Source: Cadophora sp. MPI-SDFR-AT-0126 (lineage: Eukaryota; Ascomycota; Leotiomycetes; Helotiales; Ploettnerulaceae). From it: 64,000 nucleotides of DNA. Under the pieces are notes generated by a model. That model was not told the origin of the DNA and did not search any database. It worked only from the letters and a program-made list of their open reading frames with translations. Shown in pieces: positions 22,689 through 35,090 of this stretch; positions within the stretch are counted from its first letter, which is position 1; every line of letters begins with the position of its first letter. The stretch covers positions 1 to 64,000 of the forward strand of contig JAGMVK010000019.1 in assembly GCA_020747065.1 (NCBI GenBank), given 5' to 3'. Both the position numbers and the translations under genes were made by a program.

Positions 22689-25521
22689 TCAAGTGTAAAT
22701 ACTCTCTGTCCACGAGTTGACCTGCAGTCCTGTCTCGGCCATATTTGCATCCCGCAGGAAGTCCAACGGCATCCAGACGAGATGACCTTTGATTTGGTCG
22801 AGCTTGGCCCGAATCTCCTCAGGAGGAATCATCTTGTCGTAAATATGACCTGCCTTTGTACCCTTGGGCGGGAGAAACTTGTCATAATCGTCGAAGTTTT
22901 TGACTAGAACCATGTCAGAATTGTGAGTAAAACCTCAATGTGATGAAGGCTTACCATAATCATCAGGATCCGCGTGGAACAGCTGACGGAAAATCTCTGT
23001 GTTTTTCGAGGCTCGAGTGATCCACATCTCCCAGACATCGTCACTGAGAGGATCGGCGACAAAATCAAATGTATCGCCTTTCTGTGGGTCGTTGGGAACA
23101 TCTGGTGGCTGGCAATTTGGATCATCGCTTCCGTCCAGATCTTGCGGAGGCAGAAGACCAAGATGTTCGCGCCAGAGATAACGTCTCAGAGTCGCTGCAT
23201 GATCGCCAGCCTCATATGGCTCACCGTTCATCGTTGTTTTGAGGACTTTCGTATCAGTCATGACGATTGACAATTCACTGTCATGGGCACCCAGTTGCGA
23301 GCGATCATTCAGGTTGGAGCTTCCGCAGATGACAGTCTTGTCATCCACGATCAAGCATTTGCCGTGAATGTATAACTCTTCCTGGATCCAATTTTCGGCT
23401 TCCCCTTCAAGAGATCCTTCCCATTTTTCGTCGACTAGATTTGGTTGGTCGAGCATGGCGTTTTTGGCAACGCTATCTGTTGTCTTCGCCTCGCCAGCGT
23501 TCCCAACAGCCTCAGCTTTCGCTTCGAATTTTCGCTTCGCATCTGTTTTCTTCTCCTTAGACTCATCGCCAGAATCGTCCCGAGGATCTAGGGCTCCCTT
23601 CTTGCCCATATGTGTATCTGCGCCTTCGTCTTGATCCTTGGAGCCGTGAATACCGGTGTCCATGATTTCTTCTGCCTCTGCTCTCTGAACATCTTGATAC
23701 TTGACACCCGACTCTTCTTCCTGTTTCTTCACTGCAGGAGTGACATTCAATCGGTCGTAAGATCTGAGATTGAAGAAGAAAATATGCTGCGTCGGATCAA
23801 CTCCTTGGGCTTTGACCTGTTCGAAGATTGAATGTTCTCCTCTGCAGATCGACTTGTATTGGTAGTCCATGATTGCCCTCGTTCCCATTGCTGCATCTTC
23901 ACGCAGATCACCGGCAAAACCTGGGACTGATGGAATAACAGCGATAACTCGAAATTTTCTGCCCTCCTTCCCAGCACGTACGACAGCATCAACAATTGCC
24001 TTACCAATGAGGTTTTTAATTGGAGCTTGCTGATCACCAGTCGCGGTGATGAAAAACTGGTTCTCGATGTAGACGTAATGCTGGGCATTCCTGATCAGCT
24101 CACAGTAGGCATTCTGGATACTGTGTTCCGTAAGAATGCCGCTGGACCAATCATCACTGCTTCGAACAATTTGTGCGTGCACTGTCCCTTGCTTATCTCC
24201 CAATGTCTTCCCGCTCAGCGGGGTAAGGGGATGATGGAGGTAATCTCCAACTGGATGCTTCGGTCTCTGAACGCCAACCAGATCCTCATCGTCGCCTTCT
24301 CGGCCTTCCAAGGTCAACCAATCATACCGGCCGTCCCGCTTATACTTGTCACGTTTCACGAAATTCCATCGTAAGACGAAATGCTCAGCAATGTCGTAGA
24401 CACAGTCTCCAATGACTCCCATAGCCACATCGTGCCAAGGCATACGTCCATATTCAGCTTTCGAAAGTTCATTCGACTTCCAGTCATCGACACTTTGGAA
24501 GTCCATGACGCGGTTATTGTTAAAATCCTGGCCGGGCCATATTTCGCCCGCCACTCCTGCAGGGTGCACATCGGCTAGAGGATGCTGGTGGTTATCCCAT
24601 CTTCCAAAGCATAGATCCAAGCCACCAATGAAGGCAGTGTTGAAGTCAATGACAATGAACTTTTCGTGATGTGCCCAGTAGAAAGTCATGTCTGCAGCAT
24701 TTTCAAGAACATTGTGATCTGGATGTCGCATAACAACTATATTGCCATGTCCCGGACTTCCTTTGGGGCAAAGAGCTTGAAGAGCGTGCTTGGTATGCGC
24801 AGAATTGCAGGTAAGCGCAGCCTGGCCAAATCAGCGGCTGCCCAATTCTCATTCCAAGAGTACTGACCTCAACCTCTCTGTAGACGATGACAAAGATTTT
24901 GACTCCGGCTTCAGCCTTTCGCTTCAAGATCTGGTCAAGTCTCCATTCTTGATTGTAGTACGCCGGCCTTCGTAGGAATAACTCAGGAGACAACCACCAG
25001 TCCTCGATATAGATGGTCTCCTTCGCATTTTCTAGGGCAATTGATACCGCCTGGAATCCCGTCAGTAGATTACCTCAATTTCCCAACAAATAATGCCTAC
25101 CCAGTAATAGTCTCGTCCATCCACATACCACTTGATGTTATTCCCTGGTCGCTCTGGCGCAAAGGATTCGAATCTATGGGACTTGGCGATTCGGGTTCTC
25201 TTGTCATCGGTCTTCTTTTCATGCTCTTCGTCATGTCTATGATTCGGATTGATCTGGAAATAGAATCAGTATAGTTTGCAATCAATTGCTAGCATGCAAC
25301 GTACCAAGTTCGCAAATTTTCCAATCTCGTGTCTGGAAACAGTCAGTATGTTACGCTTCGTGAAGCGGGATAATTAATTACTTCTTGTGGATGAGCCCAA
25401 CCTTCAAATCATACAGCGACGAGTCTCTGAACTTCTCGCGCATGTTATCAAAAGGATGCTTCAACTTCTCCTTGATTTTCTCTTTACTCGAACCCCCATC
25501 CTGTGGAGCTGCGGAGGTCAT
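22689..25521 (-). CDS. phospholipase D
   Basis: Hydrolyses phosphatidylcholine to phosphatidic acid and choline, typically at intracellular membranes. Six exons: 25382-25521, 25305-25332, 25101-25253, 24868-25050, 22955-24821 and 22689-22903; total 2586 nt, 861 residues, every joint in frame. Two HxKxxxxD signatures are present: HHEKFIVID at about residue 220 and IHGKCLIVDD at about residue 650, with the companion blocks FIGGLDLCFGRWD and GSSNLNDRSQLGAHDSE. YIENQFFI before the second half is also typical. There is no PX or PH domain before the catalytic core, so this is a short fungal PLD rather than a full Spo14-like protein. A low-complexity acidic/lysine-rich insert (about residues 520-620) precedes the second HKD. 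Start chosen at the Met opening MTSAAPQDGG, in frame with a short basic leader. Confidence 0.95.
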
Positions 25522-27232
25522 GGTAGTGGGCAGACGGGTATACGATGACCTGATGGCGGGGTAGTTTGAAGTTGCTTTCTTGCGCGAACATGAAAGATCG
25601 TGAAGCCGAAGAAGATGTGCCTGCGTTTATTTTATGGATGTCGGAGTAGGGGAGTCTGTCTGTCTGGCTATCTGTACTGTTGAATGTTGATCTTGAGAGT
25701 AATGATGCAAAGCAGCAGAACCAGGCTCGACGCGGATTCAGGAGCGTGGTGGGTGGTCTGTGGTAGCGGTGGTTTGGTGGTAGTGGGTGGTGGAATCAGT
25801 CGAGTCCCATCAATTCAGGTATGTATGTATATGTACTCGTATGTATGGTACGAAGGCTTCAACTCACACTATTGGAGGAAGGTAAGTTCGACGACTGTCG
25901 AAAGATGCATCAGCTGCATTGCAGTGTAGTGCAGTGCAGTGCAGTGGTGGTGCTTTACTTGGTCTTTTACTTGGTACAGTAGTACAGTACAATACGAGTA
26001 CCGTGCTGCCATCTATCTGGTTGGAGTTGAGTTGACGTCACACTGCAGCCGTGGAGGGGTGGGACAGGGCTGAAAGGCGGGCGAGGAGCGAGGATTCAAA
26101 CCAAGTAAGTTTAACCAAACCAAACCAGCTTCAAGCTTTATCCGGCGTTTCATGAAAGAATATTTTGGAAGGGTTTGTTGCTTGCTTCCTTGCTTGCTTG
26201 CTTGCAGGACGGGTTGTCGATCGACATCGAGGACCTGCGGATGGCTGCCAAAAGATCGATTCGCCTCAAAGTATTGGAAACCCCAGAGCTGGGAGCCGAG
26301 CTGAGCTTAAGTATTGCAATCATGTGCGGAATGGAATGAAGCCATTCACAATTTTGGCAAGATAAAATGTATCCCTTTTCTTCTCTATCTCTGTAGGTCT
26401 TCTAGAGCAATGAGAACTCCCTACAGCTCGTGCAGGTGTTGCAACTGATATGGTAGAAAACTCAGCCATGTGAGTGGCAGGGACGAGATCTCAGAAAACT
26501 TGGCACGGCTAATGTTGAAGTCCTGGCCGGCCGCGAGTAAGCTTCCTGCGAAATGCTCAGCAAGTCCTGGAAATCATCCTGGAGCAAAGTAATCACTATA
26601 GGAAGATGAAATAATAACATGGAGGAAACTTGAGTAGGGACGAGAGAGAATGTATGGGTGTCATCGAAAACGAAGTTGCGTGATAATAACACAATGGGTT
26701 CGGAAACACTGGCACCACATGTCGACCGTTCTCCCTCGATAGAACAATCGAAGAAAGTTTTTAAAGGTCCTTGCGATTCCGATCATGATCTGGTATCAAC
26801 CCCATCGACAGAAGCTTCCAACATTGCAAGCTGCCCATTCTGAAGACTCCGGAAAGAAAGTATCGCCTGCCAAGGCAACGGCAGAACGCGATAACTGGAC
26901 TCGGAAGCCAGCTTTCATTCGAGGCAAGGGTACATAATGGATACGATGAGAGGGTGATATGACTGTGAAGCTGTAGGACGAAACCGTGGTTACCTCTCTT
27001 GACGGGTGTCAACACATGGACGACGACGGGCACGGTAGGGTTCCAGACAGAAGCCAAACGAAACCCCTTTTGATCTCGCTTCGAAGAAATCCCACCCGCC
27101 TCCTCGGAGAAATTGTCGGTCCGCACCAAATCCTTAGCGGCAAGGCGGCAGACACCAACGCCATTCTGTGGTCTGGATACATCTTCAAATGTTCAGATCC
27201 TCTTTGTAAAGTCATCGATCTGACAAGCAAAG
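25522..27232. promoter_or_regulatory. divergent intergenic region PLD / Spf1
   Basis: A 1.7-kb region between two divergent housekeeping genes. It contains a GCAGT-type repeat at about 25919-25946 and a TTGC-type repeat at about 26171-26205. No supported gene; promoter role is by position. Confidence 0.35.
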
Positions 27233-30200
27233 ATGGCTCGACTCGTGGACAATCCGTTGATTGCATCCGCGACTCTCCACAATCCTTGTGAGTATCATTT
27301 ACCCCTGTTCTCGAGCCTGAAAATTAATTCCGCCAGTACCACTTTATCTTCACTCCTACATCTGGCCGTTCGCAATTATCTGGCCTATCTTTTTCCGATA
27401 CTACCTCTCCGAAGAATTATACTCGAAGCATATTGGAGGTCAAGAGTGGACTTTTGTCTGGTGTGGAACAATTATCACTGCGCAGAGCCTGGTCTGGCTG
27501 TGCACCCACTGGAACGTAAATCTCAGATCACTCTTCACATCGACTTCTGCGACCAAAGTGCAGGATGCAAAGCTGATCAAGGTCATCCCAATTACAAATG
27601 CCGGATCTCCAGATATCTGCGAAATCGTTAGAGACAATGTAAGTTCATGCACGTCGAAGGTGGGAGGAAATGCTAAATTCAAGTAGGCTGGTGGCAAGTT
27701 GAACGTGTCCTTCCTATTCCAAAAACGCCGATTCCTCTACAACGATGCAGCAGGCACCTTTTCACCTCTAGAATACGCGGTCGATTCGGAGCCCAAACCC
27801 CTCCTCGAACAGTTTCAAAAGTCCCGAGGAATATCGAATTCTGTCGAGCTCTCGAGGATTCACCAGCATTATGGCGACAACACCTTCGATATTCCGGTAC
27901 CAACTTTCACTGAGCTTTTCAAGGAGCACGCTGTGGCGCCTTTTTTCGTTTTCCAAATCTTCTGTGTTGGATTGTGGATGTTGGATGAATATTGGTATTA
28001 TTCCCTCTTCACGCTGTTCATGCTGGTCGTTTTTGAGAGCACCGTGGTGTGGCAACGCCAACGTACTTTGAACGAATTCCGCGGAATGGCTATCAAGCCT
28101 TACGATATTTGGGTATACCGACTCAATAAGTGGGTGGAGACTCAGAGTGACAAGCTGCTTCCTGGGGACCTCGTTTCTGTTGGCCGGACTAAGGACGACA
28201 GTGGTGTTGCATGCGATATGCTTTTGGTCGAGGGAAGCGCCATTGTTAACGAGGCTATGCTTTCTGGAGAAAGTACCCCATTGTTGAAGGACTCGGTCCA
28301 GCTGCGTCCATCTGACGCCAGACTCGAACCAGAAGGCCTTGATAAAAATTCTTTCCTCTACGGAGGAACCAAGGTCCTCCAAATCACCCACGGAAACAGT
28401 GACGAAGAGAGACCAAAGTTGGCATCAGGTGTCCCGATGCCACCTGACAACGGCGCTATGGCGATTGTCGTCAAGACTGGATTCGAGACATCTCAAGGAA
28501 GCTTGGTTCGAACTATGATTTACTCTACGGAGCGTGTTTCGGCAAACAATGCTGAAGCGCTTCTCTTCATCTTGTTTCTGCTGATTTTCGCAATCGCTGC
28601 TTCCTGGTATGTCTGGGACGAAGGTGTGAAGAAGGACAGAAAACGATCGAAGCTCCTCCTGGACTGTGTCTTGATTGTCACAAGTGTTGTACCCCCCGAA
28701 CTTCCCATGGAGCTCAGTCTCGCTGTTAACACCAGTCTGGCTGCACTGAGTCGCTATGCAATCTATTGTACCGAACCATTTCGCATCCCATTCGCTGGAC
28801 GAGTTGACGTTGCCTGTTTTGATAAAACTGGAACCTTGACCGGGGAAGATCTTGTTGTGGAGGGCATTGCAGGTCTTGGACTTGGTCATTCTGGAACTGG
28901 CACTCCTCGAGAGAAAGATGGCGCCCATAGCCACATCACCCCTGTCTTGCAAGCTGGAATTGAGACGACCCTTGTTCTGGCGACTGCCCATGCCCTTGTG
29001 AAATTGGACGAGGGCGACATTGTTGGAGACCCAATGGAAAAGGCTACCTTGTCATCCCTCGGCTGGACTCTTGGCAAGAATGATATCCTTACAAGCAAGC
29101 ACATGACTGCTGCTAAAGGTGCGCATCAAGCTACAGCTTCAAACAGTGTTCAGATTAAGCGCCGGTTCCAGTTTTCTTCTGCCCTGAAGCGTCAAAGTTC
29201 TGTTGCTACGATCACTGCACAACATCCTGAAACTGGAAAGAAGATTCGAAGCACATTTGTCGGTGTCAAGGGAGCTCCTGAGACTATCATGAAGATGCTG
29301 GTTACAGTTCCCAAGGACTATGAGGAAACATTCAAATACTTCACTAGAAAAGGGTCTCGTGTTCTCGCTCTTGCGTACAAGCATCTTTCAACTGAGACAG
29401 AACTTGGATCCGGAAAGATCAACGAGCTGAAGCGTGAGAAGGTCGAGGCAGACTTGCACTTTGCAGGATTCCTTGTCCTGCATTGCCCTCTCAAGGATGA
29501 TGCCAAGAAATCCGTTCAAATGCTCAATGAGAGCAGTCACCGAGTTGTTATGATCACTGGAGATAATCCATTGACTGCTTGCCATGTCGCTCATGAGGTT
29601 GAGATTGTCGACAGAGATGTCCTCATTCTAGATGCTCCCGAACACGACGATTCTGGAGAGAAACTGGTGTGGAGAAGCATTGACGATCTAATTAGCATTC
29701 CTGTTGATCCTACAAAGCCATTGGATCCCAAAATCCTGGCCAATAACGATCTTTGCGTCACTGGATACGCTCTTTCGAAGTTTAAGGGCCAAGTCGCGCT
29801 GTCTTCCATTTATCGATATACTTGGGTCTATGCTCGTGTTTCCCCAAAGCAGAAGGAAGAAATCTTGATGGGACTTAAAGACCTCGGATATCATACTCTT
29901 ATGGCCGGCGATGGCACGAACGACGTTGGAGCTCTCAAGCAAGCTCACATTGGAGTTGCCTTGTTGAATGGTTCTCAAGACGACTTGAACAGAATCGCTG
30001 AACATTACAGGAATACTAAGATGAAAGAACTCTACGAGAAGCAAGTCTCTATGATGAAGCGATTCAACCAGCCAAGCCCGCCCGTTCCCGTTCTAATTGC
30101 CCACCTTTACCCTCCTGGACCTACCAATCCTCATTACGATGCTGCTGTGAAGCGGGAGTCCGAAAAGAAAGGGAACGCAGCTGCTCTCAACGCAACCGCT

Positions 30201-31303
30201 GCGGCTGGAAATGTTGTTGAGACGATCACTTCCCCCGGCGCCCAGTCTATTATCGACAGCCAAACCCAAACACCAAATCAGAAGAAGGCTTCTAGCTTGG
30301 CGGACAAGTTCACCCAGAGTATGATGGATGCAGAGCTGGACGAAGATGAGCCTCCTACGATCAAACTTGGTGATGCTTCTGTTGCCGCACCATTCACTAG
30401 CAAGCTTAGCAACGTTATAGCGATCCCCAACATCATCCGACAAGGTCGTTGTACTCTTGTGGCTACTATTCAGATGTACAAGATTCTTGCTCTCAACTGT
30501 CTTATCAGTGCGTACAGTCTCAGTGTCTTGTACCTCGAGGGCATCAAGTTTGGAGACGGCCAAGTGACGATTAGTGGTATGCTCATGAGCGTCTGCTTCT
30601 TGTCAATTTCTAGAGCCAAGTCGGTCGAAGGTCTTTCTAAGGAACGCCCCCAGCCAAATATCTTCAACTTCTATATCATTGGATCTATTCTTGGTCAATT
30701 TGCCATTCACATTATCACGCTCATTTACATCGCCCGTTACTGCGACAAGCTTGCTCCGTAAGTTCTTACAATTCTCGATGTATTTTCTTGTGCTGACGTC
30801 CCCCACACAGACGTGACCCCGATATCGATCTCGAGGGAGAGTTCCAGCCTTCATTGCTGAACAGTGCTGTGTATCTTTTGCAACTCATCCAGCAAATCTC
30901 GACTTTTGCCATCAACTACCAAGGCAGACCTTTCCGTGAGGCACTTTCAGAAAACCGCGGCATGTACTGGGGTATTATTGGTGTCTCTGCTATTGCATTC
31001 TCATGCTCAACGGAGTTCGTCCCAGAGATTAACGAGAAGATGCGCTTGGTCCCTTTCACTTCGGATTTCAAGACTACCATGACAATCACTATGATCGTTG
31101 ATTATCTTGGCTGCTGGGTCATTGAGAAGACATTGAAGGTCCTGTTCAGCGACTACAAGCCCAAGGACATCGCCATCAGACGTCCAGATCAATTGGCAAG
31201 AGAGCAGAAGAGGATCGAGGATGCTAAATTGGAGCAGATTAGGCTGGAAGAGGAGAAGGCGGCTAAGGCTATCGAGGAGCTCGAGAAGCAGTTGGCGGCG
31301 TGA
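27233..31303 (+). CDS. SPF1: P5A-type cation-transporting ATPase, ER (Spf1-like)
   Basis: ER P5A ATPase which in yeast (Spf1) extracts mis-inserted transmembrane helices and affects manganese, sterol and glycosylation homeostasis. Exons 27233-27287, 27337-27638, 27687-30757 and 30811-31303; 3921 nt, 1306 residues, in frame throughout. The N-terminal P5A membrane hairpin is followed by the A-domain LSGEST (about residue 312), the P5A-specific helix motif PPELPMELSLAVN, the phosphorylation site DKTGTLT (Asp about residue 498), MITGDNPLTA, and the hinge GDGTNDVGALKQAHIGVAL (about residue 860). The C-terminal membrane block ends in a charged helix rich in Glu/Lys. Length is slightly above yeast Spf1. 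Introns cluster at the 5' end, as often in fungi. Confidence 0.97.
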
Positions 31304-31892
31304 TATTACTTTGTATAAAGAGTATAGACTTGTAGCATAGAATATATGTGTTGTTCGAGTTCTGTACTAACACCTCATGTAGTTGTTTCGATATAACCCA
31401 AGCAGCATATCGATTGTGGTAGAATCCACTACACTGCATCTGCCAACGCTGATCGGAAAAGTCCCATGCCCCAGCAGTATTTATTTGTTCCATTTCCAGC
31501 TTTTGACTGCTTACCGGACCTCGACACACGATAATTCCTGATTCGCATGTAACAAAAGTCAATTTATATGCCCGTCGAATCACATGTGTTATTACGGGAC
31601 ATGGTTCAGACAACCCCATCCAATCCGACGTCATGGTCCCGGCTCGAAGGGCTCGTCCCGACAGCACCGCCAAGGTCCCCGTTTGAATCAAGATCAAGGA
31701 AGTGGAGAGAGAACAACCAGAACCAGCACCAACAGACCCTAGCAGCAATCGGTCCGCCATCTCTGCTCTGCTCTGCAGACTTTGCTTTTGCTCTCCAACC
31801 TTAGGAACACACAGTGAAGTTTCAATTTAATTGACATTTCAATCGCAGTAGGCAGGTCAAGATGGTCCAGTGGAAGAAGCTCTTTGGCTTGG
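31304..31892. other. intergenic region
   Basis: Downstream of the Spf1-like gene and upstream of the TRP channel; no supported gene. A second ATG at 31875 (opening MVQWKKLFGLDG, closed by a stop at 31902) lies just before the channel start and could be an upstream short frame. Confidence 0.35.
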
Positions 31893-34154
31893 ATGGCAGG
31901 TAAATTTGAAGCTACCCCGCAAGAGCAGGAACATCGCAAGAGCAGGAACATCACTGATAGGAAAACAAGCCGGGACCAGCATTTGTGGAGAGACGAAGCT
32001 CGTCGTCGTAAGATAATCCTTTCTTCCTCTTCAGTTAGTCGCTAGGAGCTAATTCGACGCATGCAGTTCTCCCCAGCTACCACGAAGATGCGATTCCCTC
32101 CGCCATTGCCGCGCCCGAAGTCACAAAGGTCGCTCTGCGTCTGCGATACCTGATCGAAGAATGTATACCTTGCGAGCTGGAGGAAACCAGGGTCACCGAG
32201 TCGCACAGTCGAATAATCACCCATGCCGTAATACAAGCTGCGCGCAAAGCTGGCGAAACAGAGGGCAACGACTATGGCTCCTGCGTGGTGTATTGCCTCC
32301 TGGTTAACAAGCGCTGGTTCAAGAAGCAGGCTATGCTTGAGCTATGGGATGCGGATTTGCATAATGTGAGAGCTGTTGCTTGTGAGGTAATTGCGAAGCA
32401 ACTGTGCGTATACATATACTGTCAATTTAGGGAATTGGAGGAAGCTGATGAGTTATAGCATTGAAACCGAGGACAACCAGGAATACCTCTTGCAGGATAT
32501 CCTCCTCAAGCGCTACTCTATCATGATAGATGGAGAGCAGACTTCTCCTGCCAATGTCATCGAGCGAGCTGTTGACTTGCACGCACTTATGGTTACAGGC
32601 TCTTCGGGGTATCAGGTTAGCAATTTCATCCACTCTCTACTTTCTCTCTTTGGTTGTGTTGTATGCTGCTGTATGCTCGGCAGGATCCTTGTGAGGAGGT
32701 AGACGGAGTGAGGCTGATAGCTTGTTACAGAAATGCGTCAATTATCTCTGGCGCGGCTGGTTGGTCCAGGACGAAAATGACCCGAGCACCTTCGTGGAAT
32801 ACAAGCAGAAATCTGACACTCGATACTGGACACATGTCGATCCCGACCGTATGCGTGCTCCAGTCTATCAGAATGCCACTCAAGTCGTCTTCTCACTCAT
32901 CTATCTGGGCCTGTACACCGGGGCTATTAACACGGTCAATCCAACAGGAGATCTTGATATCGTGGAAATCATTCTATACATCTTTACATTCGGATTTCTG
33001 TGTGATGAATTCTCTAAGTTTTGGAAGGTCGGACGCTTCTATCTTGGCTTCTGGAATGTCTTCAATCTGGTGCTTTACGCTTTGCTTACTACCTCATTGG
33101 TAACGAGATTCATCGCACTCAGTCACCCGCTTAAGGAGAACGGTAAACGAGGCCCAAGAGAGGATTTCAATGAGTTATCCTACAATTTTCTGGGTAAGTG
33201 TATTGTAATTTAGCTGGTTACTCACACTGACAGCAATAGCTTTCTCGGCGCCCATGTTTTGGATGCGACTTTTGCTTTACCTCGATTCAATTCGCTTCTT
33301 CGGTGCCATGCTGGTTGTATTGAAAGTCATGATGAAGGAATCACTAATCTTCTTCGCTCTTCTTATCGTCATCATCGTTGGTTTTTTGCAAGCCTTCGTC
33401 GGCATGGATAACGCGGATACAAATGCAGATGTGAACATTCTAGTACCCATTCCGCACATTCAAGGCTAATCAGTGCCAGGCGACTGCATTCATCCTCCAA
33501 GCGATGGCCAACGCTGTCATGCAATCCCCAGACTTTTCCGGATTCGACAATTTCGCTCCTCCATTCGGCCTGATCCTCTACTATATCTTCGCATTCTTGA
33601 TCATGGTCATCTTACTGAACATCCTCATTGCCCTTTACAATTCTGCATATGAAGACATCACCGTCAATGCAATCGACGAGTACATGGCTCTTTTCTCCCA
33701 AAAGACCATGCAATTCGTGCGTGCACCAGATGAGAACGTCTTCATCGCCCCTCTCAACCTAGTTGAAATATTCTGTCTCGTCATCCCATTCGAATGGTGG
33801 ATGCCTCGCAAGCAATACGCCAAATTGAATGACTACGTGATGGCCTTGCTTTACAGCCCTTTGCTACTGGTTGCTGCGTGGTTCGAAACCCGTAGTGCTA
33901 ATCGAGTGAGAAGCAATAGGAAAAGAGGCGAGGAAGACGATGATACTATCGAGGAGTGGGAGCAATTAGCCGGGGAGCTCGATATTGAGGGTGAGGGATG
34001 GGACAAGAAAGTCGCACAGGTGAAGCCGAATGTGGAAGAAGACCAAGCAACGGTTGAAGTCAAGGCTCTGCGGTCTGAAGTGCAGGAGTTGAAGGAGCTC
34101 TTGCTGCAGCTTGTTAAGAAGGATGGTGGGGCGGCGAATGGGAGCGGATCTTAG
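31893..34154 (+). CDS. YVC1: vacuolar TRP-type cation channel (Yvc1/TRPY1-like)
   Basis: Six-helix channel that releases vacuolar calcium under osmotic or mechanical stress. Exons 31893-32007, 32067-32403, 32459-32615, 32731-33193, 33240-33430 and 33480-34154; 1938 nt, 645 residues, all joints in frame. The cytosolic N-domain includes RLRYLIEECIPCELEE and LLQDILLKRYSI. The membrane part runs from VVFSLIYLGLYTGAI through the S4-S6 region: LDSIRFFGAMLVVLKVMM, FFALLIVIIVGFLQAFVGMD, then FAPPFGLILYYIFAFLIMV and LLNILIALYNSAYEDI. The tail is acidic with a coiled coil (EVKALRSEVQELKELL). The intron at 33431-33479 has a clear CTAAT branch site. The extreme N-terminus is uncertain because a 17-bp tandem repeat (31918-31951) lies in it. 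Confidence 0.94.
31918..31951 (+). repeat. 17-bp tandem duplication in first exon of TRP channel
   Basis: Two exact head-to-tail copies of cgcaagagcaggaacat. Because 17 is not a multiple of three, the second copy is read in a different frame from the first. Confidence 0.9.
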
Positions 34155-35090
34155 GAGTTTTTGCGAGGCGTAATACTTCTGAAAAAGCACGGACTGTATG
34201 GATGAAATCGAGACATTGGGTGATGATGAATGTCGATCTAAGTATTGGACTTCAAGGTGTATGTATTGTAAATGCCTGCAGAAAAAGTAGTTTGCAATGA
34301 ATCTTTGAACAGCAGATGTTACAGCCTAAGACTTTCTCAAAGTGTGAGTTACCTTGCTGGGACCAAGAGTTTTTCTTCTATGAAATCTTATGTATAAAGG
34401 CCCTGACCCTATTCTTGCGATCTCGCCTTTTGCACTGTCAATGTCTCGGCTCCTCTGCTACTGCACCTCGTCTCGGTTCTCCAATTCAATAACACCGACA
34501 TATCAATACCCCCACATCATCATAATCCTTGCCATCCATTCTATCCCCACCATCGGTTCCCGCCGAGATCCCTCCACTCTTTCCTCCCCAGTCCATTCCA
34601 ATCATTCCCTATAACAGATATCCTCACACGACCACTTTCCCCATCCAGACCACATCACGTGAAATCCCTGATAAGAGGAAAAGCCACTAGCCCGTAAAGC
34701 GCAGGTGGTCGCTCCAACACCAACGGAAGATGTGCCAGATGGGAACTCGGATGTGCAGCTATGCCGTGCTATTCGCCATTCGGTTGGTATCTGTGGATGC
34801 GGTGCGGCTGATGCCCAGTCGGACCTGCATTTCTTGATGGTGCTTGGGGGAGCTTGTCTTCTGTGCCTTGGTTCTTTCTGGCTTGGGTTGTTCCCAGGTT
34901 GTGGTGGACAGGGGAGCTCGTGCTGCATGCAGATGATGGCTGGGTAGCTATCGTGACGGGCAGTGGCCGAGGACGGAGGAGGGGGGTAATTAAATAGGTA
35001 GGCTTCCCGCTGTGAGAGGAGACTTCAGTAGGTCAAGCCTGGTTGAGATCTCTCTGTTTTCGTCCCTTGTTGAATTGTCCGATTGTCAAG
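34155..35090. other. intergenic region
   Basis: Pyrimidine-rich in its middle part, no supported gene; presumably terminator of the channel gene and promoter of the SurE-like gene. Confidence 0.4.

Noticed and set aside
26761..27291. Overlapping frames of about 100-120 codons upstream of the Spf1-like gene
   Set aside because: They overlap each other on opposite strands and run into the true start region of the ATPase; no recognisable domain.
34705..34947. 80-codon frame with hydrophobic Cys-rich end
   Set aside because: Lies in the presumed promoter of the SurE-like gene, no signal peptide at its start, and no family resemblance.
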